Source: an uncultured Lachnospiraceae bacterium (GTDB lineage Bacteria; Bacillota; Clostridia; Lachnospirales; Lachnospiraceae). From it: a stretch of DNA of 33,269 nt. The position numbers and the translations under genes were made by a program. How positions within the stretch are numbered: the first letter of the stretch is position 1; every line of letters starts with the position of its first letter. The notes beneath the pieces were generated by a model. The model ran no database searches and was not told the origin of the DNA. It worked only from the letters and a program-made list of their open reading frames with translations. The stretch spans positions 1 through 33,269 of the forward strand of contig CALWGL010000004.1 in the NCBI GenBank assembly GCA_944380025.1, given 5' to 3'. Positions 8,058 through 14,634 of this stretch are shown here, piece by piece.

Positions 8058-8909
8058 TCAGGCCAGTTCTTCCTTCATATATTCCGCGATCGCGTCATGC
8101 CAGTCCGCGAACATGAAATCCGTGGTCAGCTTGAACATCCGGTTTTCCAGGATGCTGTAGGCCGGCCGGGGAGCAGGCGCGCCGTATTCCTCGGTGGTCA
8201 CATCCACGATCCGCGTTGTCTTTCCCGCCAGCCGCAGCACCTCTCTGGCGAAATCCGCCCAGCAGCAGCTTCCCTCACAGGTAGCGTGGAACAGTCCGTA
8301 ATTCTCCGTAAACAGCAGAGCGTCGATGGCCTTCGCCAGCTCCGACGCGCTGGTGGGAGAACCCACCTGGTCGTTCACCACCGTGATCTTATCATGGGTC
8401 TCGGAAAGCCGGAGCATGGTCCTGGCAAAATTCTTCCCGTCTCCGTACAGCCACGCCGTGCGCAGGATAAAATACCGGTCCGCGAAATCCTTCACGAAAT
8501 TTTCCCCTGCCAGCTTGGTACTCCCATAGGCGCTCTGAGGATCCACCGCGTCCGTCTCCACATAGGGCATTTCCCTGTTTTTCCCGTCAAATACATAATC
8601 CGTGGAAATATGCACCAGCTTCGCCCCCGTCTCCCGGGACGCGATGGCAAGGTTCCTTGCGCCGATGGCGTTGATCTTAAAGGCGTTGTCATAATCGGTC
8701 TCGCATTTATCCACATTCGTATGCGCCGCGCAGTTGATGATGGCGTAAGGCTCCACCTGTCTTGCCAGCTCCATCACGCTGTCGATCTTCGTGATATCCA
8801 GCTCTCCCACATCCGTATTCACAAGGCTCAGATCTTCTCTTCCCTGATAAAGCCGGTTCACAGCCCGTCCCAGCTGTCCGTTGCATCCGGTCACAATGAT
8901 TTTTTTCAT
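8058..8909 (-). CDS. rmlD: dTDP-4-dehydrorhamnose reductase
   Basis: RmlD performs the last step of dTDP-L-rhamnose synthesis, NADPH reduction of dTDP-6-deoxy-L-lyxo-4-hexulose. The 283-residue protein shows the Rossmann loop IIVTGCNGQLGRAV, the LDITKIDSV segment, INCAAHTNVDKCE, STDYVFDG and the catalytic YGSTKLAGE. These are followed by RTAWLYGDGKNFARTML and the NDQVGSPT substrate-binding stretch, all typical of RmlD. The start is MKKIIV, four codons inside the longest open frame, because GGAGG lies 6 nt before it. rmlA, rmlB and rmlC are not in the window, so they must be elsewhere. The usual length is about 280-300 residues, so the gene is intact. A weak minus-strand promoter (TGGAAA, 17 nt, TAAAAT near 8950-8980) is possible. 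Confidence 0.93.
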   Translation of the reverse strand: MKKIIVTGCNGQLGRAVNRLYQGREDLSLVNTDVGELDITKIDSVMELARQVEPYAIINCAAHTNVDKCETDYDNAFKINAIGARNLAIASRETGAKLVHISTDYVFDGKNREMPYVETDAVDPQSAYGSTKLAGENFVKDFADRYFILRTAWLYGDGKNFARTMLRLSETHDKITVVNDQVGSPTSASELAKAIDALLFTENYGLFHATCEGSCCWADFAREVLRLAGKTTRIVDVTTEEYGAPAPRPAYSILENRMFKLTTDFMFADWHDAIAEYMKEELA

Positions 8910-9126
8910 GGCTTCCTCCATCTCATGAACATCAATCTCAGATTCCGTTTTATTTTATCACACCTCCTGACGCTTTTCCATGATATTTTCAGACATGCGC
9001 TCCTGCCGGATGCTTCCTGCCTGTACGTTTTCGTACGGTCTGCGCAGCAAACGCGCAGACCTGGCTGAACAGCAACCGCTCAAATCTTAATTTTTCTTAA
9101 TTTTCCCCAAATCCACATTTTCCATA

Positions 9127-9156
9127 GTGACAACCTCCCTTTCGGTAGACTATAAT
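9127..9156 (+). promoter_or_regulatory. Housekeeping promoter for the DUF3048 lipoprotein gene
   Basis: GTGACA (9127-9132), an 18-nt spacer and a perfect TATAAT (9151-9156) are preceded by an A/T-rich stretch resembling an UP element. Transcription would begin near 9163, just before the leader hairpin. Confidence 0.72.
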
Positions 9157-9164
9157 AAGAGACA

Positions 9165-9232
9165 GCGCCGGCGGGCAGAGCCGCGTAAAGATCCGGGAAG
9201 TTTCCCTTTTGCGCTGTTCTGTCCGCCGGTGC
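9165..9232 (+). promoter_or_regulatory. Long leader hairpin (68 nt) upstream of the lipoprotein gene
   Basis: The outer arms 9165-9179 and 9218-9232 pair over all 15 positions (two G-U). Pairing continues inward at 9180-9181 with 9216-9217, then at 9183-9190 with 9207-9214, then at GGGA/TTCCC around 9195-9206. Nearly the whole 5' untranslated region is therefore one rod. There is no U-tract, so it is not a plain terminator. It ends about 30 nt before the start codon, leaving the ribosome binding region (AGGAAAGAGAGG) free. Confidence 0.6.
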
Positions 9233-9263
9233 GGACTGATTTTCAGGAAAGAGAGGTATACAG

Positions 9264-10418
9264 ATGAAAAAACTGAGCGTAATGCTTTTGCTTGGGCTTT
9301 CCGCCGTCATGCTCCTTGCGGGCTGCGGAGAAAAGGAAACCGCTCCGGAAGAGATCCCGTCCATAACCGGAGAAACCATTCCGGAAAGCGCTCCTGCCGA
9401 AACGGAAGCGGAAACTGAAACCGCGGCGGAGGATGTCCCGCCTCAGGAAGGCATGGTACGCAGCACCCTGACCAATGAATGGATCGACGGCGCCATTGCC
9501 GACCAGAGGCCCATCGCCGTCATGGTCCCCAACAATTCCGCCGCGCTTCCCCACTACAGTCTCTCCAAAGCCGATATCCTGTATGAATGCCCCGTGGAAG
9601 GCGACATTACCCGCCTGATGGCTGTGATCAAGGACTGGGACAGGGACGATATGACCAGGATCGGAAACGTACGGAGCCTGCGTGATTACTTCGCATACTG
9701 GTCCTTTGAATGGGATTCCGTCCTTTTTCATTACGGCGGTCCTTTCTATATTGAAGATGTCATAGAGAAGAGCAGCACGGAGAACGTGACCGGAGCAGGC
9801 TACGGAGAATCCGGAAGGAAGGGTCTCTTTGACGGCGCCTATTACCGTTCCAACGACAGAAAAGCTCCGCACAATGCCTACCTGAGCGCGGAAGGCGTCA
9901 ACAAGGCCCTCGAACACTTCGGCTACTCCAAAACCTACCGGGAGGATTACTATAATCCGGATCATTTCCAGTTCGCGTCCGAATCCTCGCCGAACACCCT
10001 GGAGCAGTACGAAAATTCCTTTGCCGTGAAGAAGATCGACATGTCCGCCTGCTACCCGATCTCTGACACCTATTTTGAATACAACGAAGAGGACGGCCTG
10101 TTCTACCGGTACGAATACGGCGAGCCCCATGTGGACGCCGCCTTCGACAATCAGCAGCTTGCCTTCAAGAACGTGCTGGTACAGTTCGCCTATTATGAGC
10201 AGAGGGACGACAACGGATATCTGGCCTTCCAGGTACACGACGACACCAGGGACGGCTACTTCTTCACCAACGGCCGGGGCATTCATGTCACCTGGGAAAA
10301 GACCGCGGACTACGAGCCCACCAGATATTATGATGATAACGGAAATGAGATCGAACTCAACACCGGAAAGACCATGATCTGTATCGTGGAGGACGGAGAC
10401 GAGTTCGGATATGATTGA
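9264..10418 (+). CDS. DUF3048 (YerB-like) lipoprotein
   Basis: The 384-residue product starts with a lipoprotein signal peptide: MKK, a hydrophobic stretch and the lipobox LLAGC with Cys21. It should therefore be lipid-anchored outside the membrane. An acidic Glu/Thr/Pro/Ala-rich linker extends to about residue 60. The body matches the DUF3048 (YerB) family: RPIAVMVPNNSAALPHYSLS, DILYECPVEGDITRLMAV, IGNVRSLRDYFAY, and the C-terminal half with GRGIHVTWEK and TGKTMICIVED. Family members are widespread in Firmicutes; their biochemical function is not established, though an envelope role is assumed. The gene is monocistronic, with its own promoter, a structured leader and a strong terminator. The length is ordinary for the family. 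Confidence 0.9.
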   Translation: MKKLSVMLLLGLSAVMLLAGCGEKETAPEEIPSITGETIPESAPAETEAETETAAEDVPPQEGMVRSTLTNEWIDGAIADQRPIAVMVPNNSAALPHYSLSKADILYECPVEGDITRLMAVIKDWDRDDMTRIGNVRSLRDYFAYWSFEWDSVLFHYGGPFYIEDVIEKSSTENVTGAGYGESGRKGLFDGAYYRSNDRKAPHNAYLSAEGVNKALEHFGYSKTYREDYYNPDHFQFASESSPNTLEQYENSFAVKKIDMSACYPISDTYFEYNEEDGLFYRYEYGEPHVDAAFDNQQLAFKNVLVQFAYYEQRDDNGYLAFQVHDDTRDGYFFTNGRGIHVTWEKTADYEPTRYYDDNGNEIELNTGKTMICIVEDGDEFGYD

Positions 10419-10481
10419 ACGGATATGACGGAACAGGGACGACCGGACAGATAATGACCGGCGAAACGCTTTACGCAGAAT

Positions 10482-10529
10482 GGGGCTGCCAGGCGCCGTA
10501 TGATCACGGTGCCTGGCAGCCCCTCTTTT
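10482..10529 (+). terminator. Rho-independent terminator after the DUF3048 gene
   Basis: A GC-rich stem with arms GGGGCTGCCAGGC and GCCTGGCAGCCCC (10482-10523) is followed by TCTTTTC. It closes the lipoprotein transcript and also marks the left border of the low-GC island. Confidence 0.9.
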
Positions 10530-10589
10530 CTCCGGACAGGCTGCATATAATAAGTTTATAAGTTTAACCTGCTAAATCCGAGAAGCATC

Positions 10590-10618
10590 TTTCCATCTGA
10601 AACAAAACAGACTATAAT
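10590..10618 (+). promoter_or_regulatory. Promoter of the three-gene accessory cassette
   Basis: TTTCCA (10590-10595), 17 nt, and a perfect TATAAT (10613-10618) lie 40 bp before the first start codon. A GGAAGGA ribosome binding site (10644-10650) follows 8 nt before that ATG. Confidence 0.7.
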
Positions 10619-10658
10619 AAATGAGACTGTTTATTTGTAAATTGGAAGGATCGTGTAC

Positions 10659-11375
10659 ATGGCATCAAAGACATTCTTATGGATAGAAGACAGAAAAGGC
10701 AAAGCAGGCTACATTTTCTGGGAATCTTTGCTAAGACAGTTATGCCCGGACATTCAGGTTGAGAGTTAAAAAAACAGCAGCGAGCTAGTAAAGTCAGTTA
10801 AAAATATAAACGATGAGGCTAATAAATACATTATTGTACTTGATAATTCTTTCGATAACCTTCAGGTTATAATGGAGCAAAAGCTTTTAAAACAGTATTC
10901 CATCAGAAAAGAGAATGTTGTATTGATGAATATTATTTGTTTCGAGTATATCCTGCTGGAATTTAAGGGCCTGCTTGACTGGATTTATGCTCCGGATGAT
11001 GAATTTCTTATTAAAAGAGCGTCAGCTATAGCCGCCAGAGAAAAACTGATTACCTGCATTGATACCGGAAATATGAGTTACAAAGATATTAAAGAGATCC
11101 TGAAATATGATGAGCATATTGAAGAGCATAATATTGAGCAGCTCGCAGCCAGGCTGTTGTTTGATTTAACGAGAAACACCGGCTTTGAAGTTTCAAAGGG
11201 AAAGCTGGGCGAATGTTGGATCCAATCCTGTTGCGAGTGGACAGAACGTCAGGAAGATGATATTTGCGGACTTGATAACAGCGGACTGTCCGTACATGAT
11301 AAAATGAAAAGTATTTATGAGGGAACCAGCCTGAAAGAACAGTTTCGTGCATCAGGATTGGAGGTGGCATCATGA
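10659..11375 (+). pseudogene. TOPRIM-like protein gene interrupted by one in-frame stop (cassette gene 1)
   Basis: An ATG with promoter and ribosome binding site opens a frame that would encode 238 residues, but codon 37 is TAA (10767-10769). The frame stays open on both sides and the downstream half looks fully protein-like, so this reads as one gene with a nonsense mutation (CAA, GAA or AAA to TAA would explain it). The N-terminus TFLWIEDRKGKAGYIFWESL has a Glu in a strand-loop context like TOPRIM or OLD/DUF4435 nucleases. Residues around YIIVLDNSFDN resemble the TOPRIM acidic motif but as DxxxD. NIICFEYILLEF resembles the following conserved helix. The fold is inferred from motif spacing and is uncertain. 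If only the downstream part is made, the first internal ATG is at 10872. It overlaps the next gene by ATGA. Confidence 0.55.
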
Positions 11376-11815
11376 TTACCATTTTTAAAAATAAACTGGA
11401 TATTCCAAATGACATGGAGTATATAGAATTAAATGATTTATTTTTTAATCAGAACACCTCAGTTTTAATAGATAAGCGTGCGGAGAAATTCATTGAAACC
11501 ATTGATGACGCCAAACTCATTGGAAAATATAAGATTTTGTCAAGGTTTGATGATGTCGCCATAGATATTGACAGGCTTTCATCCGGATGTAAAACAGTAT
11601 TGAATGTGCTGTATTATCCAGACAAAGTGTTTTGTCTCAAAGAATGCGGAAATAACGCATTAGAAATATTATATCACCTTGAAAAAGGCTATGTGTACAG
11701 CGAATACGCTTTGATTCCTTTTACCATCGATTCTGTCATGGTAGAGACGAGATCCATGAAAAAGATAATCAGTGATTATGAAGAATTAAAGGAGTGGTGG
11801 GAAGATGAAAAGTAA
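11372..11815 (+). CDS. Small protein resembling DUF4869 (cassette gene 2)
   Basis: This 147-residue soluble, acidic-to-neutral protein has no signal peptide or membrane segment. The middle, LSSGCKTVLNVLYYPDKVF followed by KECGNNALEIL, resembles the 'S-G-x-K-T-L ... cGdN' core that I associate with DUF4869 proteins of Clostridia. The C-terminus ends in a Glu/Trp-rich helix (SDYEELKEWWEDEK). Function is unknown, and the family link is from memory. The ATG overlaps the stop of gene 1 (ATGA), indicating translational coupling, with GGAGGTGG just upstream. The next gene begins inside its last four codons. Such tight packing shows the three products are made together and probably act together. Confidence 0.6.
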   Translation: MITIFKNKLDIPNDMEYIELNDLFFNQNTSVLIDKRAEKFIETIDDAKLIGKYKILSRFDDVAIDIDRLSSGCKTVLNVLYYPDKVFCLKECGNNALEILYHLEKGYVYSEYALIPFTIDSVMVETRSMKKIISDYEELKEWWEDEK

Positions 11816-12233
11816 ACCGGTCGTGATGAAGCATTTCTATACAGTCCACTCTGCATTTATTGTCGATTTTATATTTCAGAACAATATTACGCTTCTGATG
11901 GGTGACTCTGGTACTGGCAAGACGGCAAGTTTTTCGTTTATCAAAGAGTGTATGGCAGTGAATCCCAGAATTTTATGCCTGAATTATCTGGATTATCAGA
12001 AGAACGTAAAAGAAATTATCAGGCATACAGAGGGAAAGCTGATCGTAATAGATAATGCGGACATTCTTTTGGACGATGATACAAGAAAATACATCTCTCT
12101 TGATGATAAAAATCAGTATCTGATTATCGGAAGAAATCCCAGGAATCTGTTCGCGACGAAAGAGAATCTGTATGAACTGGCAAGTGAAAAGGTGGGAGAG
12201 CAGACAAAATTTACCATTCATCCTTATTTGTAA
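11805..12233 (+). CDS. Minimal P-loop NTPase (cassette gene 3)
   Basis: The 142-residue protein has a clear Walker A motif GDSGTGKT (around residue 34) and a Walker B strand KLIVIDNADILL (around 77-88), where Asp-Asn replaces the usual Asp-Glu. The remainder, YLIIGRNPRNL, resembles a sensor-type strand of AAA/STAND-like ATPases. At this size there is only the nucleotide-binding core and no lid or effector domain, so a partner is needed; the two overlapping genes upstream are the obvious candidates. It overlaps gene 2 by 11 nt, with AAAGGAG about 10 nt before its ATG. A defence or stress role is inference from architecture and from the accessory location. The sequence itself shows only a nucleotide-binding fold. 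Confidence 0.7.
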   Translation: MKSKPVVMKHFYTVHSAFIVDFIFQNNITLLMGDSGTGKTASFSFIKECMAVNPRILCLNYLDYQKNVKEIIRHTEGKLIVIDNADILLDDDTRKYISLDDKNQYLIIGRNPRNLFATKENLYELASEKVGEQTKFTIHPYL

Positions 12234-12234
12234 G

Positions 12235-12259
12235 CTGCCCCTGCGTTTATCAGGGGCAG
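12235..12259. terminator. Hairpin between convergent cassette and miaA-like gene
   Basis: CTGCCCCTG and its complement CAGGGGCAG enclose a 7-nt A/T-rich loop across the ends of two convergent genes and include the miaA-like stop codon. There is no clear T-tract on either strand, so termination efficiency is uncertain. Confidence 0.45.
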
Positions 12260-13173
12260 GCGGTATTCTGCAGGAAACGATCGATCAGCGCACACGCCTG
12301 GTCAAAGTATTCCTGTTCCATATTGAGCCAGCGGATCGTCGCATCTCTTCTAAACCACGTCATCTGTCTTTTTGCAAACCGTTTAATGGCCTGGGACAGA
12401 TTATCATAAAACTCTTCAAATGAAGAATATTTTCCGTCCAGATATTCTGATATATAGCGAAATTCCAGGCCAAGCCGATACAGATGTTCAGGAGGATTGC
12501 CCGAAAGCAGATATGACCGTACTTCTTCTATCATCCCCTGATTCAGCCTTTTCTTCAGCCTTTCATCGATCCTGCGATGTAAAATATCTTTTTCCCATAT
12601 AACTCCAAGCTGTAATGTTTTAAATCGGGGACAATTTTGCGCTGTCAGTTTTTCTCCATTCCTGGCCTTTTCCAACAGCCTGATCAGCCGCCTCTTATTG
12701 TTTCTGTCAGAATTGTTTTCACCCAAAAACTCTTTTGTCTCTGCCGAAAGCATATCCTGAAGTTCTTCCACCGATTTTTTCTCCAGTTCATTTCGATATG
12801 TAAAATCTATCGTTTCTTTCTGAAAATGGTATCCTCGCACGACAGAAGATAAATAGAGTCCAATCCCCCCGACCAGAAAAGGAACATGCCCTCTCTGGAG
12901 GATCTGAGTGATCGCCGCATATGCTGCTTTCTGATAATCCACAACGGAATAAGGTTCTTCTATATCGCAAACATCAAGAAGATGATGCGGAATCTGATCC
13001 CTCTCTTCCTTTGTTACCTTTCCACTGCACAGGTCAAAGCCTCTGTAAACCTGTCTTGAATCTGCAGAAACGATTTCCCCGCCATACTTTTTTGCCAGAT
13101 CAATGGCCAGGGAGCTTTTTCCCGATGCATTTGTACCTGCGATTACTACGATTTTCCCTAAATAACTGCTCAT
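12250..13173 (-). CDS. miaA: MiaA-like tRNA dimethylallyltransferase, divergent form
   Basis: MiaA transfers a dimethylallyl group to N6 of A37 in tRNAs reading UNN codons. The 307-residue protein has the P-loop GTNASGKS (13-20), the catalytic-Asp segment EIVSADSRQVYRG (33-45), HHLLDV, VGGIGLYLSSVV, NNKRRLIRLLE and the C-terminal IKRFAKRQMTWFRRD. It departs from the standard type in that the usual GTAKPT is CSGKVT and the usual A-I-G-Y-K-E motif is RLGLEFRYI. It therefore belongs to a side branch, probably an extra or horizontally acquired copy; a canonical miaA may lie elsewhere (commonly beside mutL). AGGTG lies 6 nt before the ATG. The gene sits in the accessory island, convergent with the three-gene cassette and back-to-back with a transposase remnant. 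Confidence 0.82.
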   Translation of the reverse strand: MSSYLGKIVVIAGTNASGKSSLAIDLAKKYGGEIVSADSRQVYRGFDLCSGKVTKEERDQIPHHLLDVCDIEEPYSVVDYQKAAYAAITQILQRGHVPFLVGGIGLYLSSVVRGYHFQKETIDFTYRNELEKKSVEELQDMLSAETKEFLGENNSDRNNKRRLIRLLEKARNGEKLTAQNCPRFKTLQLGVIWEKDILHRRIDERLKKRLNQGMIEEVRSYLLSGNPPEHLYRLGLEFRYISEYLDGKYSSFEEFYDNLSQAIKRFAKRQMTWFRRDATIRWLNMEQEYFDQACALIDRFLQNTACP

Positions 13174-13197
13174 TTTTCACCTGTTATATATTTTCTA

Positions 13198-13869
13198 ATG
13201 CCCTGTACTGTTTCCATCCGTATCCTGCTGCATCACGATGAGGAAAGCGGGGTCTTTGTTTATCCCGAAGAAAAGACGCAGATGATCGATAACGAGCTGG
13301 ATCACTGCGGGTACTTTGTGATTGTCACTTCAGAAAAGATGACCGCAAAAGAAGCCATAGAACTGTACAAGAGCCGGGACGCATCCGAAAAACTGTTCCG
13401 AGGCGACAAGTCCTATCTGGGCGACAAGAGTCTGCGGGTATACTCAGACGAAGCAGCGGCATCAAAAATCTTTATCGAATTCATAGCCTTGATCATTCGC
13501 TGCAGGATGTATACAGGGCTTAAGGATGCCGTAAAAGAGATGGAGCACAAGCCGAATTACATGAATGTACCGGCTGCCATCAGAGAACTGGAAAAGATAG
13601 AGATGGTACGACAGCTTGACGGAGTATACCGGCTCGATCATGCAGTGACGGCAACCCAGAAAACAATACTGAAAGCATTCGGCCTAAATGCCGAAGATGT
13701 CAGATACAGGGCAGGATATATCAGTGAAGAATTGAAGAAACTGCTGGATAAACGGGATGCCATTCGAAGCCGGGAACTTATGAAGGCTGTAGCGGAAAGC
13801 CCGCTATCGTACGAAGATATCATAGCGTTGATCCGGGCTGCCGGACAATCTCCGAGGGAAGATGAGTGA
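13198..13869 (+). mobile_element. IS4-superfamily (IS1634-like) transposase, C-terminal fragment
   Basis: The open frame (223 residues) is only the C-terminal third of a DDE transposase. It carries the YREK signature of the IS4 superfamily with exact spacing: Y57-x2-R60-x3-E64-x6-K71, inside AIELYKSRDASEKLFRGDK. This is followed by the typical helical tail (IFIEFIALIIRCRMY and NYMNVPAAIRELEKIEM). The two upstream catalytic Asp residues and the whole N-terminus are missing. The first dozen codons do not look like transposase, so the true break is near 13230 and the ATG is fortuitous. The element must be inactive. No left inverted repeat was found. It shows that insertion and deletion have shaped this island. 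Confidence 0.85.
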
Positions 13870-13911
13870 TCAAAACGGTCAAAACTGCTATGGTAAAAAT
13901 GACGAAAGAAT

Positions 13912-13950
13912 GAGCCCATTCACGCTGGTGAATGGGCTCGGATTATTTTA
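13912..13950 (+). terminator. Terminator-like hairpin after the transposase fragment
   Basis: A perfect 12-bp stem, GAGCCCATTCAC and its complement (13912-13939), with a 4-nt loop is followed by GGATTATTTTA. It may be the transposase terminator or part of the element's right end. Confidence 0.65.
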
Positions 13951-14081
13951 GGTTCAAAAAAGTCTGGAAGTTAACAACTTTATATTCTTTTTAGATAAGC
14001 TGGGAATCCGGTTCTGAGAGGTATAAAAAATTTGCGGATATGGTAAAATTATGATAATATCAAGCCATAGGAGGCGATATT

Positions 14082-14319
14082 CTGCACAATATTCGTCCTG
14101 TCTCGGATCTGCGAAACCGCTTTTCTGAGGTCGAAAATGATGTCCTGTCAAAAGGGGAACCGGTTTTTAGAGCCAAAAAGCGGCTATGGTTCTATGGTGC
14201 TGCTCAGTCTGGAGCAATATGAAGAACTGACCAACGATGTGGAGCTTGCGTTGGATGAAGCGAATCGCGCTGCCGCTCTCTCCGATACCCGTTATTCTGC
14301 CGACGAAGTCTTTGGCCGG
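14082..14319 (+). pseudogene. Phd/YefM-type antitoxin, frameshifted
   Basis: The first frame from a CTG (14082) reads HNIRPVSDLRNRFSEVENDV and LSKGEPVF, the start of a Phd/YefM antitoxin that binds operator DNA and a RelE/ParE-type toxin. At a T5 run (14164-14168) the sense moves to another frame. There it continues with SGYGSMVLLSLEQYEEL and RYSADEVFGR, the expected rest of the family. Restoring two T residues would join them. A good AGGAGG lies 7 nt before the CTG, where an ATG would be expected, so the start codon may also have decayed. The shifted frame stays open to 14532 but family similarity ends near 14319. No intact toxin follows. The antitoxin is very likely non-functional. Confidence 0.7.
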
Positions 14320-14417
14320 GAGCATCAATCTCCTTATTACCATATCCAGATACGGAATTTCACTAATTTTTATGTGGTAAAAGGAGATGTCATGGAGATT
14401 CGCGGAATTCTGTGTCA

Positions 14418-14592
14418 TCGCCGCAACTGGAAAAATACATTTAGAATAGCACGTCCGGAATATCCCCTCTGGCGAAAACCGCATTCTTCTTGTCGTTCCA
14501 GTCAGAAGACTGCAGGATCCACTCTACTATGAATATAAAATTATCATGGCTGACGGGAAATGTTATATATGTCTCCTCTTCGAGAGGAGAAT
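14418..14592 (+). other. Short unidentified coding remnant after the antitoxin
   Basis: Two short out-of-phase pieces look protein-like: SPQLEKYI (from 14418, ended by TAG) and, in another frame, IPSGENRILLVVPVRRLQ with DPLYYEYKIIMADG (14462-14563). They could be fragments of one small decayed gene, perhaps the antitoxin's partner, but I do not recognise the family. Confidence 0.3.
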
Positions 14593-14634
14593 CACTCCCT
14601 CTCTCAGCCGAAAAATATCACCAGGAGAAAAGAA

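Larger units (their letters stand above)
8910..9263. other. Divergent intergenic region between rmlD and the DUF3048 lipoprotein gene
   Basis: No gene is seen in this 354-bp stretch. It holds a minus-strand weak promoter candidate for rmlD, two small hairpins (GTACG arms at 9023-9036; GGTCTGCG arms at 9037-9061), an A/T-rich tract at 9082-9120, and the plus-strand promoter and large leader hairpin listed separately. Confidence 0.6.

Noticed and set aside
13198-13240. Intact transposase start
   Set aside because: The ATG has no ribosome binding site, and the first codons do not resemble transposase; the two upstream catalytic Asp residues are absent.
14560-14634. Extra 25 N-terminal codons of the DUF2325 protein
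   Set aside because: No ribosome binding site precedes that ATG, and the segment overlaps another decayed coding remnant in a different frame; the TTG at 14635 is better placed.
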